From: Neoarius graeffei
Taxonomy: Eukaryota > Chordata > Actinopteri > Siluriformes > Ariidae
Direction of reading: 5' to 3'
Assembly (NCBI RefSeq): GCF_027579695.1
Contig: NC_083592.1
Location: forward strand, 37,301,714 to 37,365,713
DNA: 64,000 bases
In this document: positions 40,991 through 52,500 of the stretch, one piece after another
Numbering within the stretch: the first letter of the stretch is position 1
How the letters are laid out: each line of letters begins with the position of its first letter
Program-made: the position numbers and the translations under genes
The notes under the pieces: model-generated
Database searches by the model: none
What the model was told of the DNA's origin: nothing
What the model saw: only the letters and a program-made list of their open reading frames with translations

Positions 40991-42100
40991 GGGCGGCACG
41001 GTGGTGTAGTGGTTAGCGCTGTTGCCTCACAGCAAGAAGTTCCGGGTTCGAGCCCCGTGGCCAGCGAAGGCCTTTCTGTGCAGAGTTTGCATGTTCTCCC
41101 CGTGTCCACGTGGGTTTCCTCCGGGTGCTCCGGTTTCCCCCACAGTCCAAAGACATGCAGGTTAGGTTAACTGGTGACTCTAAATTGACCGTAGGTGTGA
41201 ATGTGAGTGTGAATGGTTGTCTGTGTCTATGTGTCAGCCCTGTGATGACTTGGCGACTTGTCCAGGGTGTACCCTGCCTTTCGCCCGTAGTCAGCTGGGA
41301 TAGGCTCCAGCTTGCCTGCGACCCTGTAGAAGGATAAAGCGGCTAGAGATAATGAGATGAGATGAGATGAAAAGGGGCGGCACGGTGGTGTAGTGGTTAG
41401 CGCTGTTGCCTCACAGCAAGAAGTTCCGGGTTCGAGCCCCGTGGCCAGCGAAGGCCTTTCTGTGCAGAGTTTGCATGTTCTCCCCGTGTCCACGTGGGTT
41501 TCCTCCGGGTGCTCCGGTTTCTCCCACAGTCCAAAGACATGCAGGTTAGGTTAACTGGTGACTCTAAATTGACTGTAGGTGTGAATGGTTGTCTGTGTCT
41601 ATGTGTCAGCCCTGTGATGACCTGGCGACTTGTCCAGGGTGTACCCCGCCTCTCGCCCGTAGTCAGCTGGGATAGGCTCCAGCTTGCCTGCAACCCTGAA
41701 GAACAGGATAAAGCAGCTAGAGATGATGAGATGAGAAAATATGAAAAGGAAAAATGGTGGCACGGTGGTGTAGTGGTTAGCACGGTCGCCTCACAGCAAG
41801 AAGGTCCAGGTTTGAGCCCTGTGGCCGGTGAGGGCCTTTCTGTGTGGAGTTTGCATGTTGTCCGCGTGGGTTTCCTCCGGGTGCTCCGGTTTCCCCCACA
41901 GTCCAAAGACATGCAGGTTAGGTTAACTGGTGACTCTAAATTGACCGTGAGTGTGAATGGTTGTTTGTCTGTGTGTGTCAGCCCTGCAATGATCTGGCGA
42001 CTTGTCCAGGGTGTATCCTGCCTCTCGCCCATAGTCAGCTGGGATAGGCTCCAGCTTGCTTGTGACCCTGCACAGGATAAACGGTTACAGATAATGGATG
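40991..42100 (+). mobile_element. Three tandem Mermaid/DANA-like SINEs
   Basis: Copies at about 40991-41371, 41375-41735 and 41756-42100, all in the same orientation, each with an A box (TGTAGTGGTTAGC) and B box. AAATATGAAAAGG before the first and after the second suggests insertion of a second SINE into the first's tail. The 271-aa and 214-aa ORFs across them are not genes. Confidence 0.9.
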
Positions 42101-42399
42101 GAGACATATTTAAGGAGTGTGTGCTTGGGTTGTTTTGAAGCCCAAGCTGTACAGGATGTCCCAGAATGTGCACAAATAGGTCACAGGATAAAGGTGATGA
42201 TGATGAAGACATGATGTGCTATTTTTGTCAAGTAAATTAACAAAGCTCTCACCTATTCAATAATATTAGTTACATACTCCTTTAGTTCCAAATACTGTAA
42301 ATTATTTATTATAGAAACTCATTATGATAACTTTTGATTTCATTTCTTCCATTAATATCGCAAATTTCTGAAAATTTTTCATTGGTTTATTTATTTATT

Positions 42400-42690
42400 T
42401 TTAGCTTAGCCAATAGCTTGCTTTGGAGGCCAATTCAATACCTTGAACTCTTTGCCATGCTCCTCAAACCACTCCTGAATGATTTCTGCAGTGTGTCAGG
42501 ACACATTATCCTGATGAAAGAGGCCACTGTCATTATGGAATACCATTGTCATAAAGGTGTGTACTTGCTCTGCAACAATGTTTAGGTAGGTGTCTAAATA
42601 ACATCCACATGAATGCCAGGACCCAATGATTCCCAGCAGAACATGGCTCAGAGCATCAAACTGCCTCCGCAGGCTTGCCATGACCGGACA
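42400..42690 (-). pseudogene. Tc1-like transposase fragment
   Basis: Minus strand reads MTMVFHNDSGLFHQDNVS, stop, HTAEIIQEWFEEHGKEFKVL and NWPPK: the second Asp region of a Tc1-type DDE transposase. A stop interrupts it and both ends are gone. Confidence 0.8.
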
Positions 42691-42719
42691 GACAGACAGA
42701 CAGACGGATGGAACCTGCT

Positions 42720-43060
42720 TCTAAAAGGCACATCTACATCACCTTGTTAACATGTATGCCAAGTTTCAAATCCGTATCATGAATAGTTTTGAATATATGC
42801 TCCAGAAACGAACATTGCTCTTAGAAACTAAGTCAAAATCTATTTTCTATGTAAAAATTTGAAAAATATATTTTTTTCAAAACTCCAAAATAGCAAAAGG
42901 CACCAGTTCACATGTTGCTTGATATTTATACAAAGATTCATGAATATATCTTCAGTAGTTTTAAAGATATGGTCCAGAAACGAAAACATGGATGGATGGA
43001 TGGATGGATGGATGGATGGATGGATGGATGGACCCCATTTCTATAGCCACTGCCAAACTT
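42720..43060. repeat. Dispersed repeat family R (copy 2) with (GGAT)n
   Basis: Matches 3890-4140 (CACATCTACATCACCTTGTT, AGTTTCAAATCCGTATCATG). Ends in a (GGAT)n run at 42986-43032. Confidence 0.75.
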
Positions 43061-43076
43061 CGTTTGGGCGGGGATA

Positions 43077-43603
43077 ATATTGGCTGGCTTTGAGTGGTAT
43101 ATCAGATATTCCATTCAGCTAGCATGATATTCAACTCGTCTTTGACTCATTCAATATCATGCTAGCTGAATGGAGTATATCTGATATACCACTCAAAGTG
43201 GGCGGCGCAGTGGTGTAGTGGTTAGCACTGTCTCCTAACAGCAAGAAGGTTCTGGGTTTGAGCCCCGTGGCCGGTGAGGGCCTTTCTGTGTGGAGTTTGC
43301 ATGTTCTCCCCGTGTCCACGTGGGTTTCCTCCGGGTGCTCCGGTTTCCCCCACAGTCCAAAGACATGCAGGTTAGGTTAACTGGTGGCTCTAAATTGACC
43401 GTAGATGTGAATGTGAGTGTGAATGGTTGTTTGTCTCTATGTGTCAGCCCTGCGATGACCTGGCAACTTGTCCAGGGTGTACCCCGCCTGTCTCCCATAG
43501 TCAGCTGGGATAGACTCCAGCTTGCCCGCGACCCTGTAGAACAGGATAAGCGGCTACAGATAATGGATGGATGGATGGATACCATTCAAAGCCAGCCAAT
43601 ATA
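43077..43603. mobile_element. Palindromic MITE interrupted by a SINE
   Basis: Arms GGCTGGCTTTGAGTGGTATA and complement pair around 43135. The right arm is split by a SINE (43199-43580), with ACCACTCAAAG/ACCATTCAAAG at the joints. Confidence 0.85.
43199..43580 (+). mobile_element. Mermaid/DANA-like SINE
   Basis: GGGCGGCGCAGTGGTGTAGT head; tail (ATGG)n. Inserted in the palindromic MITE arm. Confidence 0.9.
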
Positions 43604-43891
43604 TTTAAATATGCTACTCAATGTCCCAGATGTTGTTTGTATGAAAAATACAAGTGGCACATTTCCCAGTAAAACACTTGTGTCTATATAATAAAGCACA
43701 CATACCTGACACTCAGAACGTTATCAAAGAGCCAGAAATTGTTTTATTTTAACACATACTCCAATAAAAGATGAAATACAAATTGTTACAGATAAATAGG
43801 AGACTTTTTTTTTTATCCCATTCTATTAACTGTAATTCCAGTTTATTGCAACAACTACAGGTACAGGATAAATGCCATAGTGCACAAGAGG

Positions 43892-43961
<70 letters not shown>

Positions 43962-45130
43962 ATATATATATATTTATTTATATATTTATACAGACACACA
44001 CACATTACACAACACACACAGTCCCATACACACATAACTCATAAGTCATTATAACAAGACTTCCAAGTACAGTACAGACAGATCGTCTTTCAGTCTTCTT
44101 TCTGAGCCTTAAAGTCACTGAGGTGAAGGCACGCTGATAAAGTCTCAGACCTTACATCTCGCATGGCACAGCATGGTCCTTGCTTACTTGTTTTCTTTGA
44201 TATGTCACTCAGCGTAACACGGTGAGAAAAGTGAGTGTTTGACCATCATCTTTAAAATACATACATACATACATATAAGTCATAGACGTTCTTATGTCAA
44301 GTACATGAATGATTTGGGATGATCGGTGTCCATATACTGTATGACAATTGAACGCGTTATTAAAAATTGAACTTTAAGCTTGATAATATTTCAATAGTAC
44401 AATACCAAGTGTGGTGGAATTCTCAGCCCAAGACATCAGATCAGTAATAGAGCAACGTGAACCAGATTGCCAGCTATAGCCTGCCAAATTTTCTAACATC
44501 TCCATAGGAGTGACTGTACTCTGTCCATCATTAAAAGTAATAAATGACATCCAGCTGGTCTACAGAGATATATATGTCCGTTTGACCATAAACTTCAGTC
44601 TGGATTAATGAAAAGGAAAAAGCTTAAGAAAATAGCACCCCTATATCACTAAATAGTCTGGCAGAATGTCTGATAAATCATCTGCAAATTAACAAGCATC
44701 TGGCAAGTAAATGAAATAAAGAGATAAGCAATAATACTGCAATGAACAACACAAACCTGACCTACGCCATGTTACTGTTCTTCTTCCATTACTTCTACCT
44801 GCGCAATGAACACTCAGCATTCTCCTCTGGTTCAGTTTGTGCTTTCTTGCCAGTGGCTGCATTAACCACTAGTATAGTGCCATATAATATGAAGCAACAT
44901 CAGTGTACATTTGCACTATGCCGTCTTGGCCTTGAGTACTGCATGAAAAGTCGTCTCATATTGTGTTTCTGAAGTATGAGGATTTCATGGAGCTTTTGGG
45001 TGGCATCTTGGTTTAACCGTAGACATTGGAAAAGGCAGCACTTCACAGGAAAACCTTGTGCCTTAATTGGAGCTGTGAAGAACACGACCATAAGATTAGC
45101 AGTGAAACTAATAACATGGGTAGAGTAGAA
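43604..45130. other. Intergenic sequence below DAB2 with a microsatellite
   Basis: Contains a (TA)n run (43895-43955) and CA-rich tract. It may include the DAB2 3' UTR, but no reliable poly(A) site or coding region is visible. Confidence 0.5.
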
Positions 45131-45153
45131 CTGTACAATAGGGTGGTCCCAAA

Positions 45154-45556
45154 ATCTCATCTCATCTCATCTCATCTCATCTCATCTCATCTCATCTCAT
45201 CTCATTATCTCTAGCTGCTTTATCCTTCTACAGGGTCGCAGGCAAGCTGGAGCCTATCCCAGCTGACTACGGGCGAAAGGCGGGGTACACCCTGGACAAG
45301 TCGCCAGGTCATCACAGGGCTGACACATAGACACAGACAACCATTCACACTCACATTCACACCTACGGTCAATTTAGAGTCACCAGTTAACCTAACCTGC
45401 ATGTCTTTGGACTGTGGGGGAAACCGGAGCACCCGGAGGAAACCCACGCGGACACGGGGAGAACATGCAAACTCCACACAGAAAGGCCCTTGGCTCGAAC
45501 CCAGGACCTTCTTGCTGTGAGACGACAGCGCTAACCACTACACCACCGTGCCGCCC
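45154..45556 (-). mobile_element. Mermaid/DANA-like SINE with (CTCAT)n tail
   Basis: Long (CTCAT)n end, head GGCGGCACGGTGGTGTAGTG at the right; 11-bp duplication GGTCCCAAAAT. Confidence 0.93.
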
Positions 45557-45934
45557 TGGTCCCAAAATGTATGGAAAATTTTTTTTTTTACCAAAACATT
45601 CCGACCACCCTACCATTTTTTTACATAGGCTAAAAGAAGGCAACAAGCAAAATTTCAGAAAAATTGGTTAATATTTAGAGGTGCCACATGAGGTTGCAAA
45701 TCGGGTTAAGCCATTAACATTAGTTGGTGCTTAGACTGTTGCAGAGAAGATCTCAAACCCCCAAAAAGTCACGGTTCTAGAGGGAATATGCCACTTCTAT
45801 GAAAAAGAAGAGGCAGGAAGAGTTTATAGACTGATAGAAGGTTAACTTTCATGCACTAAGGGGTTCTTAAACAATGAGCATTGATCGTAATATGCTAATG
45901 AAGTTGTGAATGTTTTTCTTTCTATGTTTTTCAG

Positions 45935-46117
45935 ATGGCTAGCAACAGTAATACAAGTAGTACCGGTGGTGCAAAGCACAAAACCAGAAAGGACAATTAT
46001 GTTTGGTTAACTGGTCCCACTTCCAAGGAACTGTCTGGGAGAAAGCTTCCTTCTGCTAGGGAAGTCCTTCGTGTGTTCTTTTATCTCCACAAGATACCAT
46101 CATACCGAAGGGTTTAG
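45935..46117 (+). pseudogene. ORF fragment of TIR element Z2
   Basis: MASNSNTSSTGGAKHKTRKD then LPSAREVLRVFFYLHK before a stop. Position and pattern resemble the ORF at 25251. Preceded by a TTTTTCAG acceptor-like site immediately before the ATG, so it may be an internal exon start. Confidence 0.45.
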
Positions 46118-46203
46118 AAAATCACAGACAAGTAATAGCTAATGTTACTTTGAACACAGGAAGTTATATTACTGTATTGTTTGTATTAATATGAAACAGT
46201 TAA

Positions 46204-46581
46204 TCTCATCTCATCTCATTATCTCTAGCCACTTTATCGTGTTCTACAGGGTCGCAGGCAAGCTGGAGCCTATCCCAGCTGACTACGGGCGAAAGGCGGG
46301 GTACACCCTGGACAAGTCGCCAGGTCATCACAGGGCTGACACATAGACACAGACGACCATTCACACTCACATTCACACCTACAGTCAATTTAGAGTCACC
46401 AGTTAACCTAACCTGCATGTCTTTGGACTGTGGGGGAAACCGGAGCACCCGGAGGAAACCCACGCGGACACGGGGAGAACATGCAAACTCCGCACAGAAA
46501 GGCCCTCGCCGGCCACGGGGATCGAACCCAGACCTTCTTGCTGTGAGGTGACAGCGCTAACCACTACACCACCGTGCCGCC
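46204..46581 (-). mobile_element. Mermaid/DANA-like SINE, full length
   Basis: Flanked by the 13-bp duplication TGAAACAGTTAAT; full head and tail. Confidence 0.93.
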
Positions 46582-46864
46582 CTGAAACAGTTAATAAGCC
46601 ACATTATTTTATATTGTGTCTTGAGTGAAAACTTTAATGGCTTTGTGGCACCTCTAAATATTGTTCAATCTTAACCAAATTTCGCGCAATAACTTCTTTT
46701 AGGCAATGTAAAAAAAAGGTAAGGTGGTCGTAACAAAATCCTAAAAAAAAAATTTTGGGACCACCCTACTGTACAAGCCATATTCAGTGATGACGCAGGT
46801 AAGTATACATTTGAGGTTACATTTTACTTGACTTACTTCGTGGATCCATGAACATGAAGGGTCA

Positions 46865-46933
46865 TCATGCGAAGGGGTTTCCAAATGGGGCTCCAAAAGG
46901 ATCTGATCCCACAGCCTTGATGGCAGGAGCACT
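46865..46933 (-). CDS. dab2: DAB2 last coding exon
   Basis: After TTTTTATAG the frame reads [10 protein letters not shown] then [12 protein letters not shown] and TGA (46865-46867). The mammalian protein ends DPFGNPFA, so this is the natural C-terminus with a terminal NPF for EH domains. The 3' UTR must lie below 46865; no poly(A) signal could be singled out. Confidence 0.93.
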   Translation of the reverse strand, partial: SAPAIKAVGSDPFGAPFGNPFA

Positions 46934-47567
46934 CTATAAAAATTTTTAACATGTGTCAGCCACTGTACAATTCATTTAACCAGCGTGCATCAAAGAAACA
47001 GAAAGGCCAGTGATGGCAATGTGTATTTTCTAAAATGACTTCGTTATGTAAGGAATTAAACATTTTAAAATAAAACTTTGATAGAAAAATACTCAGCAAC
47101 AAGGTGGCGTGATGTGTGTTTTATTCCTATTACACCACAGCAGCTCACCAACGATTACAATTTTTGTTCATGAAAGAATGACATATTTTTTATCCATTTG
47201 AAGTACAATTTAATGCTGTGGAACATTCATGAAACAAAATAATTCCTGCTCACACTTATACTATAGCAGCTTGCCATGTAGAACAAAGTATTTTATTCTA
47301 TCCACATTCGTTGGATATGAGCAATTGCGTGCTCTGATTGCCTACTCTACGATGAGGCTATCAGCTCATAAATCGTGAGTAGAGAAAAACAAAATGGCGG
47401 AGCATGTTGCTGAACCAACCGAGGATGAAATAAAAACTCTACTCGAAAACCAAACCCCAAAAATTGTTATCAAGTATTTAAAAGAAACAGAAATAGCAAA
47501 TGTTTTTTCACCCAATATCTCCTGTTCTACACTCCAGCCCAGTGATGCATCTTTAAGTTGGTTTGCC

Positions 47568-47628
<61 letters not shown>

Positions 47629-49331
47629 CAGTGGTATGCAAAAGTTTGTGCACCCCTGGTCAAAATTTCTGTTACTGTGAACAGTTAAGCAAATTGAAGA
47701 TGAAATGATCTCCAAAAGGCATAAAGTTAAAGATGACTCATTCCCTTTATATTTTAAGCAAAAACAATTTTTTATTTTCATCCTTTACATTTTCAAAATG
47801 ACAAAAAAGGAAAAGGGCCTGAAGCAAAAGTTTGGGCACCCTACATGGTTAGTACCTAGTAACACCCCCTTTGGCAAGTATCACAGCTTGTAAACACTTT
47901 TTGTAGCCAGCTAATAATCTTTCAGTTCTTACCTGGGGGATTTTCACACATTCGTCCTTGCAAAAGGCTTCCAGTTCTACAGGTTTCTTGGGCTGTCTTG
48001 CATGCACTGCTCTTTTGAGATCTATCCACAGATTTTCAATGATGTTTAGGTCAGGGGACTGTGAGGGCCAGGGCAAAACCTTCAGCTTGTGCCTCTTGAG
48101 GTATTCCATTGTAGATTTTGAGGTGTGTTTTGGATCATCGTCTTATTGTAGGACCCATCCTCTTTTTAACTTCAACTTTTTTACAGATGGTGTGATGTTT
48201 GCTTCCAGAATTTGCTGGTATTTATTCGACTCCATGCTTCCCTCAACCAATGAAATGTGCCCTGTGCCACTGGCTGCAACACAACCCCAAAGCATGATCA
48301 AGCCACACCCATGCTTCAGAGTTGGAGAGGTGTTCTTTTCCTGGAATTTGGCACCCTTTTTTTTCCAAACATACCTTTGCACCTTGTGGCCAAAAAGTTC
48401 TATTTTGATTTCATCAGTCCACAGGACTTGTTTCCAAAATGCATCAGACTTATTTAGATGTTCATTTGCAAACTTCAGATGTTGAATTTTGTGGCTAGGA
48501 TGCAGGAAAAGTTTTCTTCTGATGACTCTTCCATGAAGGTCATATTTGTTCAGGTGTCACTGCATAGTAGAACAGTGCACCACCACTCCAGGGTCTGCTA
48601 AATCTTTCTGAAGGTCTTTTGCAATCAAACAGCGTTTTTTTATTTGCCTTTCTAGCAATCCAACAAGCAGTTCTTTCAGAAAGTTTTCTTCATCTTCCAG
48701 ACCTCACCTTGAACTCCACTGTTTCTGTTAACTGCCATTTCTTAATAACATCATAATCTGAGGAAACAGCTACCTGAAAACACTTTGCTACGTTCTTGTA
48801 GCCTTCTCCTGCTTTGTGAGCATCACTTATTTTATTATTCAGAATGCGAGGGAGTTGCTTAGAGGAGCCCATGGCTGTTGATTTTAGGGACAAGTTTGAG
48901 GAGTCAGAGAATTTATACAGCTTTGAAATCTGCATCATCTGACCTTTCCTAATGAAGAATTTGAACAAGCCATAGCTCAATAAGCTAATTAAGGTCTGGA
49001 AGCTTGATAAAAGTTACCTGAGGACTCAAATGTATTGGGGTGCCCAAACTTTTGCATGGTGTTCCTTTTCTTTTTTCACTCTCCAATTGTACAAAACAAA
49101 AATAAGACACAAATCTTGCAGAAAACACTGAAAAGAAATGTGTCGTCTTTACCTTTATGCCTTTTGGTGATCAGTTCATCTTCTGCTCACTTAACTATTC
49201 ACAGTAACAGACATTTTCAGTAAGGGTGCCCAAACTTTTGCATGCCACTGTATATATATGTGTGACGAGTCATGGAATCCACGGACGCATGTCGGCTGAA
49301 ACGAATCCGAGAAAATCACAAAAAAAGCATT

Positions 49332-49366
<35 letters not shown>

Positions 49367-49450
49367 TAATTAATTAATTAATGCTTCTTTTGCGATTTTT
49401 TCGGATCCGTTTCGGCTGACGTGTCTGTGGATTCCATGACTCATCACATA

Positions 49451-49504
<54 letters not shown>

Positions 49505-52500
49505 TGCACACACACACACCTAACTAAATTATTTGATGGTAAGAACATATCTTTTTCAAGAATTATTACTATAGCATTTTTCACAAATTGCTCCTGTCAT
49601 TTCGCTGGTTTGTTTACATTCTAAGCGGAAATGATTTTGTCAGACGTTTTGTATAAAGTTTTTCTTTATCAAATTTGCAAAAGATAAAAATAAAAATGCT
49701 TTGTTTCTCAAAATCCAGTGAATGTGGATAGAAGAAAACAGTTATTTCACTCAACATCGTCATTCATGGCTTATAGCCTTCTCTGCGCTAAACGCTTTGT
49801 TGGCTATCAGCTCATATACGACTCAATTTCAGGGAATTACTGTTAAATATTTTACTGTAATTATTGAGTGGTCTTAAAAATAACAGAAATATCAATAAAT
49901 AAACTCTTGATTATGAAAATTCCACTATGAATGTGTCTCTGGGGTGGCATAGTGGTTAGCATTGTCGCCTCACAGCAAGAAGGTTCTGGCTTCGAGCCCA
50001 GTGGCTGATGAGGGCCTTTCTGTGTGGAGTTTGCATGTTCTCCCCATGTCTGCGTGGGTTTCCTCCGGGTGCTCTGGTTTCCCCCAAAGACATGCAGGTT
50101 AGGCTAATTGGTGGCTCTAAATTGACCGTGAGTGTGAATGGTGGTTTGTCTCTATGTGCAGCCCTGTGATGATCTGGCGACTTGTCCAGGGTGTACCCCG
50201 CCTCTCGCCCATAGTCGGCTGGGATAGGCTCCAGCTTGCTCACGACCCTGCGCAGCATAAGCAGTTACGGATAATGGATGGAAGGATGTTTCTCTAAAAT
50301 GCAGCTCATTCAATGGGAAATAGGATAATTTAACTGTAAATCTAATGAGTGAATGTATTACATTGCATACACTTGATAATAAATAAATACGTACTCATAC
50401 ACACATAAGCAGGTATTCTATTTTTAACTAGCTAGGATTATATTCACTTAACAAGACACTGCAAAAGGCTGGTAAAGCTGAAAGGAAAACAGGTCTTGTG
50501 TCGAGTCTGAAGTGTGCATGCAACATGAAAAATTCAATAGAAATGAAGCAAAAACCTTGCAAGAATCATTCTATCATAATAAAACAACATTGGAACACTC
50601 ATCATCTCCAGCACTGTTGCCATGTAGACCTTATTGATCCATGTTTCATATTAACTGGAGCATAGTTTTATGCTGGACACCCCTGCTGCCACACCTATGG
50701 ACAATTTAGAGTTGCCAGTTAACCTAACTGCATGTCTTTGGACTGTGGGGGAAACTGGAGCACTCAGAAGAAACCCACACAGACGCAAACTCCACACAGA
50801 AAGGCCCCCGTTGGCCGCTGGGCTCGAACCCAGAGTGCTAACATGCCACCCCTTAAAAGTGTAACACTATAGGAGGAAAATAAAACACTTACTGGAGTCG
50901 TTGCTGGAGCTCCAAAAACACCTAATCCAAGAGGACTATCAAACAAGTTTTGGCCACCAACTTTTAGTGGTTCTGTAAAAAGAAGACATCTATTAAAACA
51001 ACTTACCCACACTGAAGTCTATTCACACTGCGATTCAAGGCAAACTGAAGACGGAAAAACAGCTAAATCTGCCTTCTCACCATTCTTAGCCAGGGCATTA
51101 GGCGGCTTAGCCATTTGGAAATCCTTAAACATTTCCTTGATGTCCCTCTTCTCTTTTTCCCCCAAAGGATCCAAGTCCACAAAGGCATCAGTGTCCACCT
51201 TAGGGGGTTCTTTGACGGGTCCTGCCCGTGGTGGGATCTGTGGAGGGGGGCTGGAGCTCTTCTGTCCCCCTGATATTAGGCTTGAAGTTGGAGGAAAGAT
51301 GCTGGGCTGAAAGGGGTTACCTAAAGTTGAATGCTGAGTCCAGGATCCATTAGACACAGGAGTGTTGTTCTGTCCCCAGGAAGGAAGCTGTTGGGTAGAT
51401 GGAGTCCCAAAAGCTCCATGGCTGGCTCCCCAAGTTTGTACTGGAGTCGTGGAATAGGCTGAAGATGGTGTGAAAGAATTGGCGACATTGGTAGTTATGG
51501 GGAAAACGGAAGAGAGGGACTCATTCCATGTGGCTGTACCAGGATTAGAAGAGGAAGATGAGTGTCCAAGAGACAGCCCTCCTTCAAAAGAGACACAGTA
51601 TTATTAAGCTGACATGCCACATTCTATCAAAACAGAAGATGGCGCTAGATATAAATTCTCCATTGCATCTGAAATGCCAGATTGTGACATTTTAATGGCA
51701 TTTCTGATAAACCATTAGAAAGGTCAAATGTGTCATCCATCCATTATCTCTAGCCGCTTATCCTGTCCTACAGGGTCGCAGGCAAGCTGGAGCCTATCCC
51801 AGCTGACTACGGGTGAAAGGCGGGGTACACCCTGGACAAGTCGCCAGGTCATCACAGGGCTGACACATAGACACAGACAACCATTCACACTCACATTCAC
51901 ACCTACGGTCAATTTAGAGCCACCAATTAGCCTAACCTGCATGTCTTTGGACTGTGGGGGAAACCAGAGCACCTGGAGGAAACCCACACAGACATGGGGA
52001 GAACATGCAAACTCCGCACAGAAAGGCCCTCGCCGGCCGCTGGGCTCAAACCCAGGACCTTCTTGCTGTGAGGCAACAGTGCTAACCACTACACCACCTT
52101 GCCGCCCCTTCAAATGTGTCATATAAAGGTCAAAGTTTTGAGGATTTTACCAAGGCCCGTGAGGGTGTCTGAGGTGCTGGTGGTGCTCTTGCTGAAAAAA
52201 TCAACAGAGCTCACAGGGGTACAGTCCGGTTGAGGAGGAGATGGAGACTCTGACTGGGCGGGTGAAGTGAATGGATCGGCAGCAGTGTTTTCATTTGTTG
52301 GGGACTGAGGAGTACATACAAAACTATTAAAACACTGTTTGCATTATGAAATACAGCATAACAGTGTATCGCATCCTGAAATGTTGGCAAGTCATTAATA
52401 TCACAAAGGCAGAGAAAAGAATTTAAGTGCAGCACTTGGTCAGTTCTTACCTAATGTTCTCTCATTCACTGAAGCATTAAAAGATCAGATCAAGTCATTA

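Larger units (their letters stand above)
45139..46768. mobile_element. TIR element Z2 with 8-bp TSD, two nested SINEs
   Basis: Ends TAGGGTGGTCCCAAAAT and its complement; exact duplication CTGTACAA (45131-45138, 46769-46776). Nested SINEs at 45154-45556 (TSD GGTCCCAAAAT) and 46204-46581 (TSD TGAAACAGTTAAT). Encodes a 60-aa ORF at 45935-46117. Confidence 0.88.

Noticed and set aside
41397-42212. 271-aa minus-strand and 214-aa plus-strand ORFs
   Set aside because: Both run through tandem tRNA-SINEs; the 'protein' repeats whenever the SINE occurs (e.g. MQVRLTGDSKLTVGV in many places).
43771-44037. Tyr/Ile repeat ORFs
   Set aside because: Translations of (TA)n microsatellites; same at 37-249 and 49421-49624.
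44742-44972. 76-aa hydrophobic ORF downstream of DAB2
   Set aside because: No homology pattern, no splice or promoter support; likely chance in the 3' flank.
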